From contig JAGDMU010000005.1 of assembly GCA_017860615.1 (NCBI GenBank), positions 186,001 to 250,000 on the forward strand: DNA of 64,000 nt. The letters run 5' to 3'. The notes beneath the pieces are model-generated. The model had not been told where the DNA came from. It saw nothing but the letters and a program-made list of their open reading frames with translations, and made no database searches. Origin of the DNA: Pseudomonadota bacterium (lineage in GTDB: Bacteria > Campylobacterota > Campylobacteria > Campylobacterales > Sulfurospirillaceae). The position numbers were made by a program, and so were the translations under genes. Of the stretch, positions 48,448 to 57,392 are shown one piece after another (position 1 is the stretch's first letter; each line of letters starts with the position of its first letter).

Positions 48448-49711
48448 GTTTGAGTGCCTGATACGCAATGTCACTTCTAAATTGTTTGCCAGCAAAATGT
48501 ACTTGTCCACACAGTAAATAAGCAAAATCTCGTGCCTCTTTAATGCTATTCCCAACCCCTACACACAGTAACACTCGTCCACCCGTTGCATACAGCTTTC
48601 CATCTTCAAGGCTAACACCTGCATAAGAGATATGGGTATTTTCTAAGCCTTTATGAACGTTTTTATCGATAATAATTTCTGCTGGTTTTGAATCACCGTA
48701 TGGGTAATTTTCACTTGCTATTACAACTGCAATAGCGTATTTATCAAAAAACTCGATCTTTAAGTTTTTAAGATTGCCTGTTGCAGCTTTATAAAAAAGC
48801 TCACTTGCAGGTGTCTTTAAAAGAGGCATCAAAATCTCACACTCTGGATCACCAAAGCGAACATTGTACTCTAAAACAATTGGCTCATTTTTGACAATCA
48901 TCAAACCAATAAATAAAACACCCTCAAATGGCGCATTCTCTTTTTGCATACCCGCTAAAGTAGGTTTGACGACACGCTCTTCTACTTTTTTATACAATTC
49001 TTCATCAATAAGAGGCGTTGGGGCATATGCACCCATACCACCCGTATTAGGTCCAATATCATTGTCTTTCAATCGCTTATGATCTTGCGCAGCGGGGAGA
49101 ATTTTATAATCAACTCCATCGCACACAACAAATAAAGAAAGCTCATATCCATCAAGGAACTCTTCAACCACAACACCAAGACCAGCATCACCGAAGCTTT
49201 TACCGCTGAGCATATCTGTGACTGCCTCTTTTGCTTCATCTTTACTTTGTGCGATAATAACGCCTTTACCTGCACACAAACCATCTGCTTTTACAACAAT
49301 CGGAAGCTCTAATGTGTCGATAAAATCATTAGCTTTTTTTGCATCACTGGTTTCGATAAATTTAGCAGTTGGAATGGCATAGCGAGAGAGAAAGTTTTTC
49401 ATAAAAATTTTAGAACCTTCAAGTCTAGCGGCTGCTTTTGAAGCTCCAAAAATGACCAAGCCTTTGGCTTTAAAAATATCAACAATACCATCTACTAACG
49501 CAGTTTCAGGTCCAACAATGGTCAAATCAATGGCATTTTCTTTAGCAAAATCAGCCAATGCTTCGTAATCTTTAAAAGTAACATTTTGTCCAAGTTGTGG
49601 TGTTGCACCATTGCCTGGTGCGAAAAAAAGTTCGGTTACATTAGAATCACGTTTAAGTGCTAAACCTATAGAATATTCTCTACCACCACTACCAACGACC
49701 ATTACTTTCAT
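48437..49711 (-). CDS. purD: Phosphoribosylamine-glycine ligase (GARS)
   Basis: The 424-residue enzyme makes glycinamide ribonucleotide in purine synthesis. It has an N-terminal GARS_N fold ([18 protein letters not shown]), the ATP-grasp domain ([10 protein letters not shown] and [12 protein letters not shown]) and the C-terminal GARS_C domain ([14 protein letters not shown] at the boundary). Length is normal. The start lies downstream of the 6S-like RNA, so part of its mRNA may be read through from that promoter. The start has the SD GGAG with 6 nt spacing. Confidence 0.95.
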   Translation of the reverse strand: MKVMVVGSGGREYSIGLALKRDSNVTELFFAPGNGATPQLGQNVTFKDYEALADFAKENAIDLTIVGPETALVDGIVDIFKAKGLVIFGASKAAARLEGSKIFMKNFLSRYAIPTAKFIETSDAKKANDFIDTLELPIVVKADGLCAGKGVIIAQSKDEAKEAVTDMLSGKSFGDAGLGVVVEEFLDGYELSLFVVCDGVDYKILPAAQDHKRLKDNDIGPNTGGMGAYAPTPLIDEELYKKVEERVVKPTLAGMQKENAPFEGVLFIGLMIVKNEPIVLEYNVRFGDPECEILMPLLKTPASELFYKAATGNLKNLKIEFFDKYAIAVVIASENYPYGDSKPAEIIIDKNVHKGLENTHISYAGVSLEDGKLYATGGRVLLCVGVGNSIKEARDFAYLLCGQVHFAGKQFRSDIAYQALKHDK

Positions 49712-49750
49712 TACTATTTCTCCAAAAAAATCTTATTTCGTTTACAGGTA

Positions 49751-49958
49751 AAACCCAAGTGAGCGTTCCGTGATTGAAGCGGCCCTAATAAGCCAACTTC
49801 TGGGAGTCGACCTTTTCTTTAGGCTGCAATCTCTCACTTTTTGCAAAGCTCAAACAAGACCACAGGCACACCAAAAACGTACGTATTCCCTTATACTAAT
49901 TGTTGGACCCTCATGAAAACGGTTGTCGCTTCACCCAGGCGAAGTAAACTACTAAACT
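49751..49958 (-). ncRNA. ssrS: Probable 6S RNA
   Basis: The 270-bp gap between hemD and purD has no ORF but a strong -10 on the minus strand and a nested long-hairpin structure. Arms at 49759-49765 pair with 49927-49934, 49768-49771 with 49919-49922, 49793-49797 with 49902-49906, and 49802-49805 with 49887-49890, leaving a bubble at about 49772-49792 / 49907-49918. A closing stem, central bubble and apical hairpin of about 185-210 nt are the 6S RNA layout, and 6S genes in this phylum are reported next to purD. 6S RNA mimics an open promoter and binds sigma-70 RNA polymerase. Exact ends are approximate. tmRNA, RNase P and SRP RNA do not fit. Confidence 0.62.
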
Positions 49959-49964
49959 TCTTCA

Positions 49965-49970
49965 ATTATA
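49965..49970 (-). promoter_or_regulatory. -10 element of the 6S-like RNA
   Basis: The minus strand reads TATAAT just downstream of the hemD stop, placing initiation near 49958. This supports a dedicated minus-strand transcript in the gap and possibly read-through into purD. Confidence 0.6.
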
Positions 49971-49984
49971 AAGGATTTTAGCTT

Positions 49985-50611
49985 CTAAAGAGCTTTTGCC
50001 AAGGCGATACAATGTTCAATACTTTGGATCTTTGAGACGGTAAACTTTGCAGATGAAGGCAAAACGGCAGCTGTTTTTTCACCAATAGCAATAGCAAAAT
50101 AGCTCTCATCCCATGCAAAATTTTTTAAAAAGCAATGCACTGTTGAAGGTGAAGAAAAAATAAGTTTTGAATCTTTTGGAGGTGCTTTGGAAGTAGAATA
50201 CTGCTTGCAATGTGTCGCATAAACTTTGCTCTGTTTTATATCAATACCATTTACATCTAAAATCTCAAAAAGAGAAGAGACAACTTCTTTGGCACGAGGG
50301 AAAAAGACTTTTTTGGTGTGTAATAAAGGTATAAGCATTTGGGCAAAAGCGTCCCCATAAGACTCTTTACAGGTAAAGACAAGATTGCCTCCACAGCTCT
50401 GTATAAATGAAGCTGTTCCTTCACCAATCGCATAGGATTCTTTCTCTTTCCATGCAGTACCGCTTCGCTCAAGCGCTTTAACACTATTCTTAGAGGTAAA
50501 AATGATTCCATCAAAGCTTTCCAAATCAAGTGGAGTAGGATCAAATACAATCTCAAAAAGGGGGAGATGCACTACCCCCTCATACGCTTTATCGCTGAAG
50601 AGGTAGATCAC
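49985..50611 (-). CDS. hemD: Uroporphyrinogen-III synthase
   Basis: The 208-residue protein matches HemD by its layout and typical blocks: FDGIIFTSKNSVKALERS in the first half and LIFSSPSTVHCFLKN plus IGEKTAAVL in the second. It closes hydroxymethylbilane into uroporphyrinogen III in haem synthesis. The frame can be opened up to 50659 inside guaA, but the GTG at 50611 has GGGA 7 nt upstream, lies just after the guaA stop and gives an N-terminus (VIYLFSDKAY) like family members; hence it is chosen. The family is poorly conserved, so homology is moderate. Confidence 0.78.
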   Translation of the reverse strand: MIYLFSDKAYEGVVHLPLFEIVFDPTPLDLESFDGIIFTSKNSVKALERSGTAWKEKESYAIGEGTASFIQSCGGNLVFTCKESYGDAFAQMLIPLLHTKKVFFPRAKEVVSSLFEILDVNGIDIKQSKVYATHCKQYSTSKAPPKDSKLIFSSPSTVHCFLKNFAWDESYFAIAIGEKTAAVLPSSAKFTVSKIQSIEHCIALAKAL

Positions 50612-50615
50612 TTTT

Positions 50616-52151
50616 TTATTCCCATTCAATCGTTGCAGGTGGTTTTGAAGAGATGTCATACACTACGCGGTTAATACCATTCACTTCGTTGATAATACGT
50701 CTGCTGATATTCTCTAAAATTTTATGAGGAATGTGTGCAAAGGTTGCCGTCATACCATCCGTTGCATCGACAATTCTGACACAAATGGTGTTATCATAGG
50801 TTCGATTATCGCCCATAACTCCAACACTTTTGACATTCAATAGTACCGTAAACGCTTGCCATGTTTTTTCATAATAACCCGTTGAGCGAAGCTCTTGGAG
50901 CATAATGACATCCGCAGCTCTAAGCAGTACTAAATCCTCTTTGGTCACTTCGCCCATAATACGAATAGCTAAACCCGGTCCTGGGAAAGGATGGCGAGAG
51001 AGCATATCTTTAGGAAGCCCTAGTTCTGCGCCTAAAATCCTTACCTCATCTTTAAAAATTTCGCGTAGTGGCTCGATGAGTTCGAAGGTCATCCAATCAG
51101 GTAACCCTCCAACATTATGATGTGATTTGATCGTTTTTGAAGGGCCTTTAACGGACACAGATTCAATCACATCGGTATAGAGTGTACCTTGGGCTAAAAA
51201 TTCAATACCATTGTGTTTTTTCGCTTCTTCATCAAACACTTCAATGAAGGTCTCACCAATGATTTTACGTTTACGCTCAGGATCGCTTACGCCTGCAAGA
51301 CGGCTTAAAAACTTCTCACTTGCATCCACGGTAATAAGGGGGACATTACGACTTTTAAACATCGCTTCGACTTGCTCACGCTCATTGGCACGAAGCAAAC
51401 CATTATCCACAAATACAGAAACAAGTTGGTCACCAATCGCTTCGGCTAAAAGGGTTGCTACAACAGAGCTATCTACACCGCCACTGACACCACACAATAC
51501 TTTTTTGGAACCGACTTTTTCACGAATTTTAGCGATTTGCTCTTTAGCAAATGAGCCCATATTCCATGTACTTTCACAACCGCAAATGTATTTTGCAAAG
51601 TTTTTCAGAAGTTTTGAGCCTTCATCGCTATGGAACACTTCAGGGTGAAACTGAAAGGCATACATATTGCGTTTTTCATCTGCAATTGCAGCATAAGGTG
51701 AATTCTCACTGTAGCCGATTTTCTCAAATCCAGCAGGCAATGTTTCAACCCTATCACCATGACTCATCCAAACAGTTTGACCGCATGTCGTATCTTTGAA
51801 AATTTTATGATCACTCTCAAATTTGAGCTCAGCTTTACCATACTCTTGATGTGTTGCAGGAATAACACTACCACCAAAGTGTTGTGTTAAAAGTTGCATA
51901 CCATAGCAGATGCCAAGGAGCGGTAAACCTAAGGCATAAACAGCAGGATCAGGATGGTATGAATCTTTAGCATATACCGATGCTGGACCACCGCTTAAAA
52001 TAATACCTTTAGGGTTACGTTTTTTAATATCTGCAATCTTTTCATTATAAGGGACGATTTCACAGTAAACACCGCTTTCACGGAGCTTACGTGCAATCAA
52101 CTGAGTGTATTGTGACCCAAAATCTAAGACTAAAATAGGGACTTCTTTCAT
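50616..52151 (-). CDS. guaA: GMP synthase (glutamine-hydrolysing)
   Basis: The 511-residue enzyme converts XMP to GMP. It has a class I glutamine amidotransferase domain (nucleophile C in [13 protein letters not shown] in [10 protein letters not shown]), an ATP-PPase domain with the P-loop [12 protein letters not shown] and a C-terminal dimerisation domain ending in PPATIEWE. Length is normal. AAGGAAG precedes the ATG. It is the third gene in the minus-strand order nadB-nhaD-guaA-hemD and is probably co-transcribed. Confidence 0.96.
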   Translation of the reverse strand: MKEVPILVLDFGSQYTQLIARKLRESGVYCEIVPYNEKIADIKKRNPKGIILSGGPASVYAKDSYHPDPAVYALGLPLLGICYGMQLLTQHFGGSVIPATHQEYGKAELKFESDHKIFKDTTCGQTVWMSHGDRVETLPAGFEKIGYSENSPYAAIADEKRNMYAFQFHPEVFHSDEGSKLLKNFAKYICGCESTWNMGSFAKEQIAKIREKVGSKKVLCGVSGGVDSSVVATLLAEAIGDQLVSVFVDNGLLRANEREQVEAMFKSRNVPLITVDASEKFLSRLAGVSDPERKRKIIGETFIEVFDEEAKKHNGIEFLAQGTLYTDVIESVSVKGPSKTIKSHHNVGGLPDWMTFELIEPLREIFKDEVRILGAELGLPKDMLSRHPFPGPGLAIRIMGEVTKEDLVLLRAADVIMLQELRSTGYYEKTWQAFTVLLNVKSVGVMGDNRTYDNTICVRIVDATDGMTATFAHIPHKILENISRRIINEVNGINRVVYDISSKPPATIEWE

Positions 52152-52164
52152 TTACTTCCTTCTG

Positions 52165-53514
52165 TTAATATAAACCAAGTATTTCAAACTGAACATACCA
52201 AATCACGAGTGATAAAATGTAACCTACGAGCACTGTCCATGCATATTTCATATGAGATCCAAAGGTATAGATACCTCTGAGTTTTCCCATAACACCCACA
52301 CCTGCGGCAGAACCAAAGCTGATCAGACTTCCACCAATTCCTGCGGTCATCGTAACAAGTAACCATTGATCCATGGACATATTTGGATTGGCTTTTAACA
52401 CGGCACTCATCACAGGGACATTATCCACAATGGCGGAGAGAAATCCTATGCCAATGTTAACCGTAGTTGCACCAAAACTATCGTACAATTTTACAGCCAA
52501 ATCTAGATAACCTAAAAAATGAAGCCCACCAACTGCGGCTAAAATACCAAAAAAGAAAAGCAAGGTATCGTGTTCAATTTTACCAATGGATTTAAAAGTA
52601 TTGAGCTCTTCATGATGTTTTCGTTTGAGTTGATAACTGTAGAGTTTCAAGAGTGAAAGTCCAAAGACCATTCCCCACATCGGTGGCATCTTAAAGAGTT
52701 GTTGGCATAGCACGGCACAAATAATGGTCGCAACACCTAGCCCCATCACCACTTTGCCTCCTTTTAAAATACTCACACGCATTTCCGTTGAGACATCAAA
52801 ATGAGGTTTATCGTTAGGCACATACAATGATAAAAGCCATGCCGTTAATGCCCATCCCAAAAAAGCAGCGGGAAAGAGGTAAAAGAAATCTGCAAAAGGT
52901 GCTTTCTCGGCCATCCAAACCATTAAGGTTGTAATATCGCCGAAAGGGCTCCATGCTCCACCTGCATTGGCAGCAACAACGATATTAATCGCTCCTGGCA
53001 CCAAAAACGTTGGCTTCTCTTTTTCAATCGTAATCAATACGGTGGATAAAATCAACGCTGTAGTTAAATTATCAGCTACTGGGCTGATAAAAAAGGCTAA
53101 TGCTCCCGTAAGCCAAAAAAGCTTTTTATACGAATAGCCTCTGGAAACAAGGTTGTATTTGAGCGTATCAAACACCCTTCGCTCAATAAGAACCTCAATA
53201 TAGGTCATTGCGACCAATAAAAAGAAAAAGATTTCAGCAATTTCTAAAATCAGATGATCAACACTTTGTGTTAATGCACTGCTGTCTAAGCCATTGATGA
53301 AGTTGTAAATTCCAATGAGAACAAAAATAAATGTTCCCATAAACAGAGCAGGTTTTGCTTTGTTTATATGGTAATTTTCCTCTGTCGCGACCATATAATA
53401 CCCGATCACAAACACAAACAAGCAGACAATCCCTACCCATGTTGTTGTCATATCCTGCCCACTGGATGCCCAAATTGTGTTAACCAATGCCAACAACAAT
53501 ACAACTATTTTCAT
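52165..53514 (-). CDS. nhaD: NhaD-family Na+/H+ antiporter
   Basis: The 449-residue membrane protein has about 11-12 helices and conserved blocks of the NhaD/ArsB ion-transporter superfamily (SPVADNLTTALILSTVL, NIVVAANAGGAWSPFGDITT, LSAIVDNVPVMSAVL). It would exchange Na+ for protons, which fits the Na+ decarboxylase pump encoded elsewhere in the window. A signal-like N-terminal stretch precedes helix 1. The ATG overlaps the nadB stop by 4 nt. Confidence 0.88.
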   Translation of the reverse strand: MKIVVLLLALVNTIWASSGQDMTTTWVGIVCLFVFVIGYYMVATEENYHINKAKPALFMGTFIFVLIGIYNFINGLDSSALTQSVDHLILEIAEIFFFLLVAMTYIEVLIERRVFDTLKYNLVSRGYSYKKLFWLTGALAFFISPVADNLTTALILSTVLITIEKEKPTFLVPGAINIVVAANAGGAWSPFGDITTLMVWMAEKAPFADFFYLFPAAFLGWALTAWLLSLYVPNDKPHFDVSTEMRVSILKGGKVVMGLGVATIICAVLCQQLFKMPPMWGMVFGLSLLKLYSYQLKRKHHEELNTFKSIGKIEHDTLLFFFGILAAVGGLHFLGYLDLAVKLYDSFGATTVNIGIGFLSAIVDNVPVMSAVLKANPNMSMDQWLLVTMTAGIGGSLISFGSAAGVGVMGKLRGIYTFGSHMKYAWTVLVGYILSLVIWYVQFEILGLY

Positions 53515-54971
53515 GCCGTAACTTCCTCTTTTATGTAGTGTGCGCCTAATGACGTTTTACGCTTCAATGCACTGGTTATAATCTCTCGCGAGACTAAAAG
53601 CCTAAGTCTTAAAAGTTTACCAATTGGCAATATTAACATCTCTTCAACCCGTTGCCTTGCTTTTTCTAAATTCTTTGGGTCACGAAGAATACCGGCATAA
53701 TACCACATCAGATGACGTAATTCATTTTTAAGTACTTTATCATTTTCTCTCATGAGCACTTCTTCGGTTTCACTCAAAAGGGGCTGTACTTTAGGCTGAG
53801 AAATACTCTGCATAATCTCCTTTGCAACACGAGCCGAAAAAACCAAACCTTCAAGCAGTGAGTTGCTGGCAAGCCTATTAGCACCATGAACACCTGTATG
53901 AGCACACTCTCCAACCGCATACAGATCTTTTACATGTGAAACTTTGCCATTTAAATCTGTTTTAATGCCACCCATAGAATAATGAAATGCTGGAGAGATA
54001 GGAATTCTCTGTTCAGGCACGTTATAGCCAATATTGGTCATATTAAAATAGATACTTGGAAAACGCTGTTTAAAATGCTCTTTTGAAAAGGCACTCAAAT
54101 CCAGATAGACTTCTTTGTTCGTTTTTTGTTTATGCTTAAAAATAGCACGACTTACAACATCACGAGGCGCCAACTCCCCTCTTGCATCATAATCAAACAC
54201 AAAACGTTTGCCATCTTCATCAACAACCATAGCCCCCTCACCTCTGAGCGATTCACTGAGAAGCTGTTTGCGAACACTGTTACCAAGAACAAATGCTGTG
54301 GGGTGAAATTGCATCATCTCCATATCCGCAAGCGCAATGCCATGACTAAGACAAATGCCCTGCATATCGGCACTAATGGTTCGTGCATTGGTATGGTATT
54401 CATACAGTGAGCCAACCCCACCACTGGCGATAATGACTTTTTTGGCGTAAAGATTAAAAATTGTATCGTTGTGAAAGACACGTGCTCCATAACACACCCC
54501 TTCATCGATAAGTAGATCTGTTACTTGTGTGTTGTAAAGAATGGGAAAGGGTAATTGCTGCATCAAAAAGAGATGAATATAGCGTCCCGTTGCGTCTCCT
54601 CCCGCATGTAAAATGCGGTTGGTACTGTGTGCTGCTTCTTTAGTGTAAAGCAGATTCCCTTCTTCATCTGTGTCAAAATTAAATCCCATGTCGATTAAGT
54701 GTTTGATTGCTTTAGGCCCCTCTGAACAGAGAACATCAACCGCTTCTGCGTCGCAATGTCCTGCTCCAGCACCTAATGTGTCTTGCACATGTAACGGGAT
54801 GTCTGCTTCATCCTTGGCAACAGCAACACCACCTTGTGCATAAAACGTATTGCACTCCCAAGCATAATCTTTGGAGACAATAAGAACACTTAAAGACTTT
54901 GGTAACGCTAAAGCTGTACTAAGCCCTGCAATACCTGTGCCGATAATAAGTACATCGTGCGATGTTTTCAT
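53511..54971 (-). CDS. nadB: L-aspartate oxidase
   Basis: The 486-residue flavoenzyme oxidises aspartate to iminoaspartate for NAD synthesis. It has the FAD-binding N-terminus (VLIIGTGIAGLSTALAL), the TFYAQGGVAVA segment, HFHPT-like FHPTAFV, the RGELAPRDVVSRAI motif and the GANRLASNSLLEGLVFS FAD contact. Length is about 50 residues below the E. coli enzyme, mainly at the C-terminus. The ATG directly follows the stop of the small lipoprotein gene with no separate SD. It appears to be the second gene of a nadB-nhaD-guaA-hemD unit. Confidence 0.93.
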   Translation of the reverse strand: MKTSHDVLIIGTGIAGLSTALALPKSLSVLIVSKDYAWECNTFYAQGGVAVAKDEADIPLHVQDTLGAGAGHCDAEAVDVLCSEGPKAIKHLIDMGFNFDTDEEGNLLYTKEAAHSTNRILHAGGDATGRYIHLFLMQQLPFPILYNTQVTDLLIDEGVCYGARVFHNDTIFNLYAKKVIIASGGVGSLYEYHTNARTISADMQGICLSHGIALADMEMMQFHPTAFVLGNSVRKQLLSESLRGEGAMVVDEDGKRFVFDYDARGELAPRDVVSRAIFKHKQKTNKEVYLDLSAFSKEHFKQRFPSIYFNMTNIGYNVPEQRIPISPAFHYSMGGIKTDLNGKVSHVKDLYAVGECAHTGVHGANRLASNSLLEGLVFSARVAKEIMQSISQPKVQPLLSETEEVLMRENDKVLKNELRHLMWYYAGILRDPKNLEKARQRVEEMLILPIGKLLRLRLLVSREIITSALKRKTSLGAHYIKEEVTA

Positions 54972-55112
54972 CTAGTAAGTAGATTTCTTATGAGTTTTTG
55001 TTGTATTGCCATCATCATATACGGGTGGTCCTTTGTAGCCGCATCCAAGTAGAGCAAAGCCCAAACATGCTATAATTAAAACATGAAAGATTCTAAAAGT
55101 ATAATTTCTCAT
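54972..55112 (-). CDS. LptM-like small lipoprotein
   Basis: This 46-residue ORF has a charged N-terminus, a hydrophobic core (VLIIACLGFALL) and a lipobox LLGC with C24, followed by GYKGPP. That is the pattern of LptM/YifL-type lipoproteins (C-G-x-K-G-P), which assist LptD maturation in enterobacteria. The tail is short and basic (HKKSTY). The stop abuts the nadB ATG. Its start overlaps the divergent gene at 55083 by 30 nt, and only a weak SD precedes it, so the precise start is uncertain; a later start would remove the lipobox region. Confidence 0.62.
   Translation of the reverse strand: MRNYTFRIFHVLIIACLGFALLGCGYKGPPVYDDGNTTKTHKKSTY
55071..55076 (+). promoter_or_regulatory. -10 element immediately before the 55083 gene
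   Basis: TATAAT ends only 6 bp before the ATG at 55083. If used, initiation would fall at or near the ATG, implying a leaderless message, since no SD is present. The element also lies in the lipoprotein ORF on the other strand. Confidence 0.45.
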
Positions 55113-55538
55113 CTCGTACAACAACCTTCTATGAAGAAATATGAGCAGATGCGCTGTTACGACAGATTGCTCAGTTTATTACCCAAAAGCTTCACAAGTA
55201 TGATACGGTTTGTGTACACCAAAAACGAAACCCTCTTTTTTGTACTCAATCACCCTTGTGCCAAAATGGAGTTTAATTATAAACGTAATTTAATAAAGAG
55301 TCTATTAAAAGAGGTTTATGCCCATTTTCCAGAGTGTTCATGCTTACACGTTAAAGAAGTCCAATCTTTTGTGACCAATCAAAAAAGTGAAGAAGAAGCC
55401 CTTATTGTCTCTGCCAATTCAGATATTTTTTACCCAGAACAAGCCACGGGATCGTTTGAAACACTCTGTGAAGATGAAAAACTACGCGCTCTTTTTGAAG
55501 CGATTAAAGAGACCATTGCTAAAAACAGATCATGTTAA
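55083..55538 (+). CDS. Conserved protein of unknown function, possibly DUF721/DciA-like
   Basis: The 151-residue protein has a central segment (RFVYTKNETLFFVLNHPCAK, then MEFNYKRNLIKSLLKEVYAH) resembling the DUF721/DciA core, where a beta strand pair is followed by a helix-rich N-L-K pattern. DciA loads replicative helicase in many bacteria; identification here is tentative. The C-terminal part is acidic. No SD is visible; the -10 lies just upstream (possible leaderless start). The stop overlaps the uvrC start by 7 nt, so it is the first gene of a two-gene unit. Confidence 0.55.
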   Translation: MKDSKSIISHLVQQPSMKKYEQMRCYDRLLSLLPKSFTSMIRFVYTKNETLFFVLNHPCAKMEFNYKRNLIKSLLKEVYAHFPECSCLHVKEVQSFVTNQKSEEEALIVSANSDIFYPEQATGSFETLCEDEKLRALFEAIKETIAKNRSC

Positions 55539-57331
55539 TCCACAAACTTAAAAATGCTCCGCACAATGCGGGTATCTACCAATACTTTAACGCTTCGGGA
55601 ATGCTGCTTTATGTCGGCAAAGCCAAAAGCATTAAAAACCGTGTTAAAAGCTATTTTCGTTTTTCAAATGAGCTGTGTGCGGCACCCAATCTTTCACCTC
55701 GCATTGCAAAGATGATCAGTGAGGTTGACAATGTAGAATATATTGTTGTGCAAAGCGAACACGACGCGCTTATCTTGGAAAATTCGCTGATTAAGCAGCT
55801 CAAACCCAAGTACAACATTCTCTTGCGCGATGATAAAACCTACCCATATATTGCCATTAATCTCTCAGAACCCTTCCCTCGTTTTGAGATTACACGTAAG
55901 ATTGTCAATGACAAACATATCAAATATTTTGGTCCTCTCTCTGGGTCAGCCAAAGCGCTTTTAGAAGCCCTTTATTTGGCGTTTCCGCTCGTGCAAAAAA
56001 GAGGCTGTTTGAAAGGCAAAAAAGCGTGCCTTTTTTACCAAATTAACCGCTGTTTAGCGCCCTGTGAGCAAAAGATAGATACCGAAGCGTATGGCAAAAT
56101 TGTCCACGAAGCACTCGAATCATTAAACGATCAAAAAAAGCTTGTGAACCTTTTACATGTAAAGATGGAAGAAGCCTCCATGAAGCTCAATTTTGAAGAA
56201 GCTGCAAAGCTTCGTGACATCATCCATTCTATTAAAGACGCGTTACATGTAACGCATGTGGAGCTTTCAAAACTCGAAGATTACGATGTTTTTGCGGTTG
56301 AGATTATGGAAAAAACCGCGGTGATCATGCGTCTGTTTATTCGTGGAGGAAAGATTGTCTCCACCTCTCACACGCTCCTGCACAATGCCTATGGCTTTGA
56401 AAAAGAGGAGCTGTACCAGAGAGCTCTTTTTGAATTTTACAACCCGATGAATCAAACCTTTGCCAAGCAAATTCTCATCGCAGAATCCTTTAGTGAACAA
56501 GACTCTATCACTCAATTTTTAAGCGAAAAGTTTGGACAAAAAATCACGATCAGTGTTCCACAAAGAGGTGAAAAACTGCATTTAATCCATATAGCGCAGG
56601 AAAATGCTACAACAGTTTTAGTTCAACATAGCACGAAAAACAACAATTCTCTCGCAGAACAGATGCAAGCACTGTTTGATTTTACCTCCCTACCTAAACG
56701 CATTGAAATTTTTGACAACTCTCATCTTGGAGGCAAGTCTCCTGTGGGTGGGATGGTTGTGTGGGATGAGGGATTTGATAAGTCAAGTTACCGCCGTTAT
56801 GAACTTCACCACGCGGATGAATACGCGCAAATGAAAGAGATGTTAGAGCGCCGTATTAACGATTTTTCTAAAGAATCACCTCCTGATCTTTGGATCTTAG
56901 ATGGCGGAGAAACTCTCCTCAAACTGGCTAAAACACTGCTCGGACAAAAAGGGTTATCGGTAGATTTATTGGCTATTGCTAAAGAGAAACGAGATGCGAA
57001 AGCGCACCGTGCCAAAGGATCTGCCCATGATCTTCTTTACAATCAAAATCAATCCTTTCAGCTCCCACCAAGCGATAAACGTTTACAGTTTATTCAGAGA
57101 CTTCGTGATGAAGCACACCGTTTTGCCATTACCTATCATCAGCAAAAAAAACGCGGTCGAGACATGAGTTTAGAACTGCAAAACATAGAGGGAGTAGGTG
57201 TTGCAACCATCAAAAAGTTACTGCTTTATTTCGGAACTTTTGAAGCTATTTACAACGCTACGCAGGAAGAACTGGAGGTAACCGTTGGTAAAAAGGTCGG
57301 GGCTAATCTATTTCAGGGCTTAAGAAAGTAG
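55532..57331 (+). CDS. uvrC: Excinuclease ABC subunit C
   Basis: The 599-residue nuclease makes both incisions around lesions bound by UvrAB. It has the GIY-YIG domain (APHNAGIYQYFNASGMLLYVGKAK), a UVR motif (EAAKLRDIIHSIKDAL), the RNase H-like C-terminal nuclease (IEIFDNSHLGGKSPVGGMVV, WILDGGE) and a helix-hairpin-helix tail (LQNIEGVGVATIKKLLLYF). Length is normal. The gene contains two perfect TTACATGTAA palindromes 90 bp apart in the region between the GIY-YIG and UVR parts. Confidence 0.95.
   Translation: MLIHKLKNAPHNAGIYQYFNASGMLLYVGKAKSIKNRVKSYFRFSNELCAAPNLSPRIAKMISEVDNVEYIVVQSEHDALILENSLIKQLKPKYNILLRDDKTYPYIAINLSEPFPRFEITRKIVNDKHIKYFGPLSGSAKALLEALYLAFPLVQKRGCLKGKKACLFYQINRCLAPCEQKIDTEAYGKIVHEALESLNDQKKLVNLLHVKMEEASMKLNFEEAAKLRDIIHSIKDALHVTHVELSKLEDYDVFAVEIMEKTAVIMRLFIRGGKIVSTSHTLLHNAYGFEKEELYQRALFEFYNPMNQTFAKQILIAESFSEQDSITQFLSEKFGQKITISVPQRGEKLHLIHIAQENATTVLVQHSTKNNNSLAEQMQALFDFTSLPKRIEIFDNSHLGGKSPVGGMVVWDEGFDKSSYRRYELHHADEYAQMKEMLERRINDFSKESPPDLWILDGGETLLKLAKTLLGQKGLSVDLLAIAKEKRDAKAHRAKGSAHDLLYNQNQSFQLPPSDKRLQFIQRLRDEAHRFAITYHQQKKRGRDMSLELQNIEGVGVATIKKLLLYFGTFEAIYNATQEELEVTVGKKVGANLFQGLRK
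56153..56162. repeat. TTACATGTAA palindrome in uvrC, first copy
   Basis: A perfect copy lies inside uvrC (read as LHV). The second copy is exactly 90 bp further on, in the same reading frame, and also encodes LHV. Confidence 0.6.
56240..56255. repeat. TTACATGTAA palindrome in uvrC, second copy (16-bp form)
   Basis: GCGTTACATGTAACGC is a 16-bp perfect palindrome with the 10-mer at 56243-56252. It encodes ALHVT in uvrC. Confidence 0.6.
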
Positions 57332-57392
57332 GTTAGTTTTAAGTATAAGTGAGTTAGAATTGACTTTTTAACGTTCATTAAAGGATCGTCAT

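Noticed and set aside
49740-49984. tmRNA, RNase P or SRP RNA in the purD-hemD gap
   Set aside because: No tRNA-like ends or tag ORF, no GAGGAAAGTCC-type core, and no SRP hairpin motif were found.
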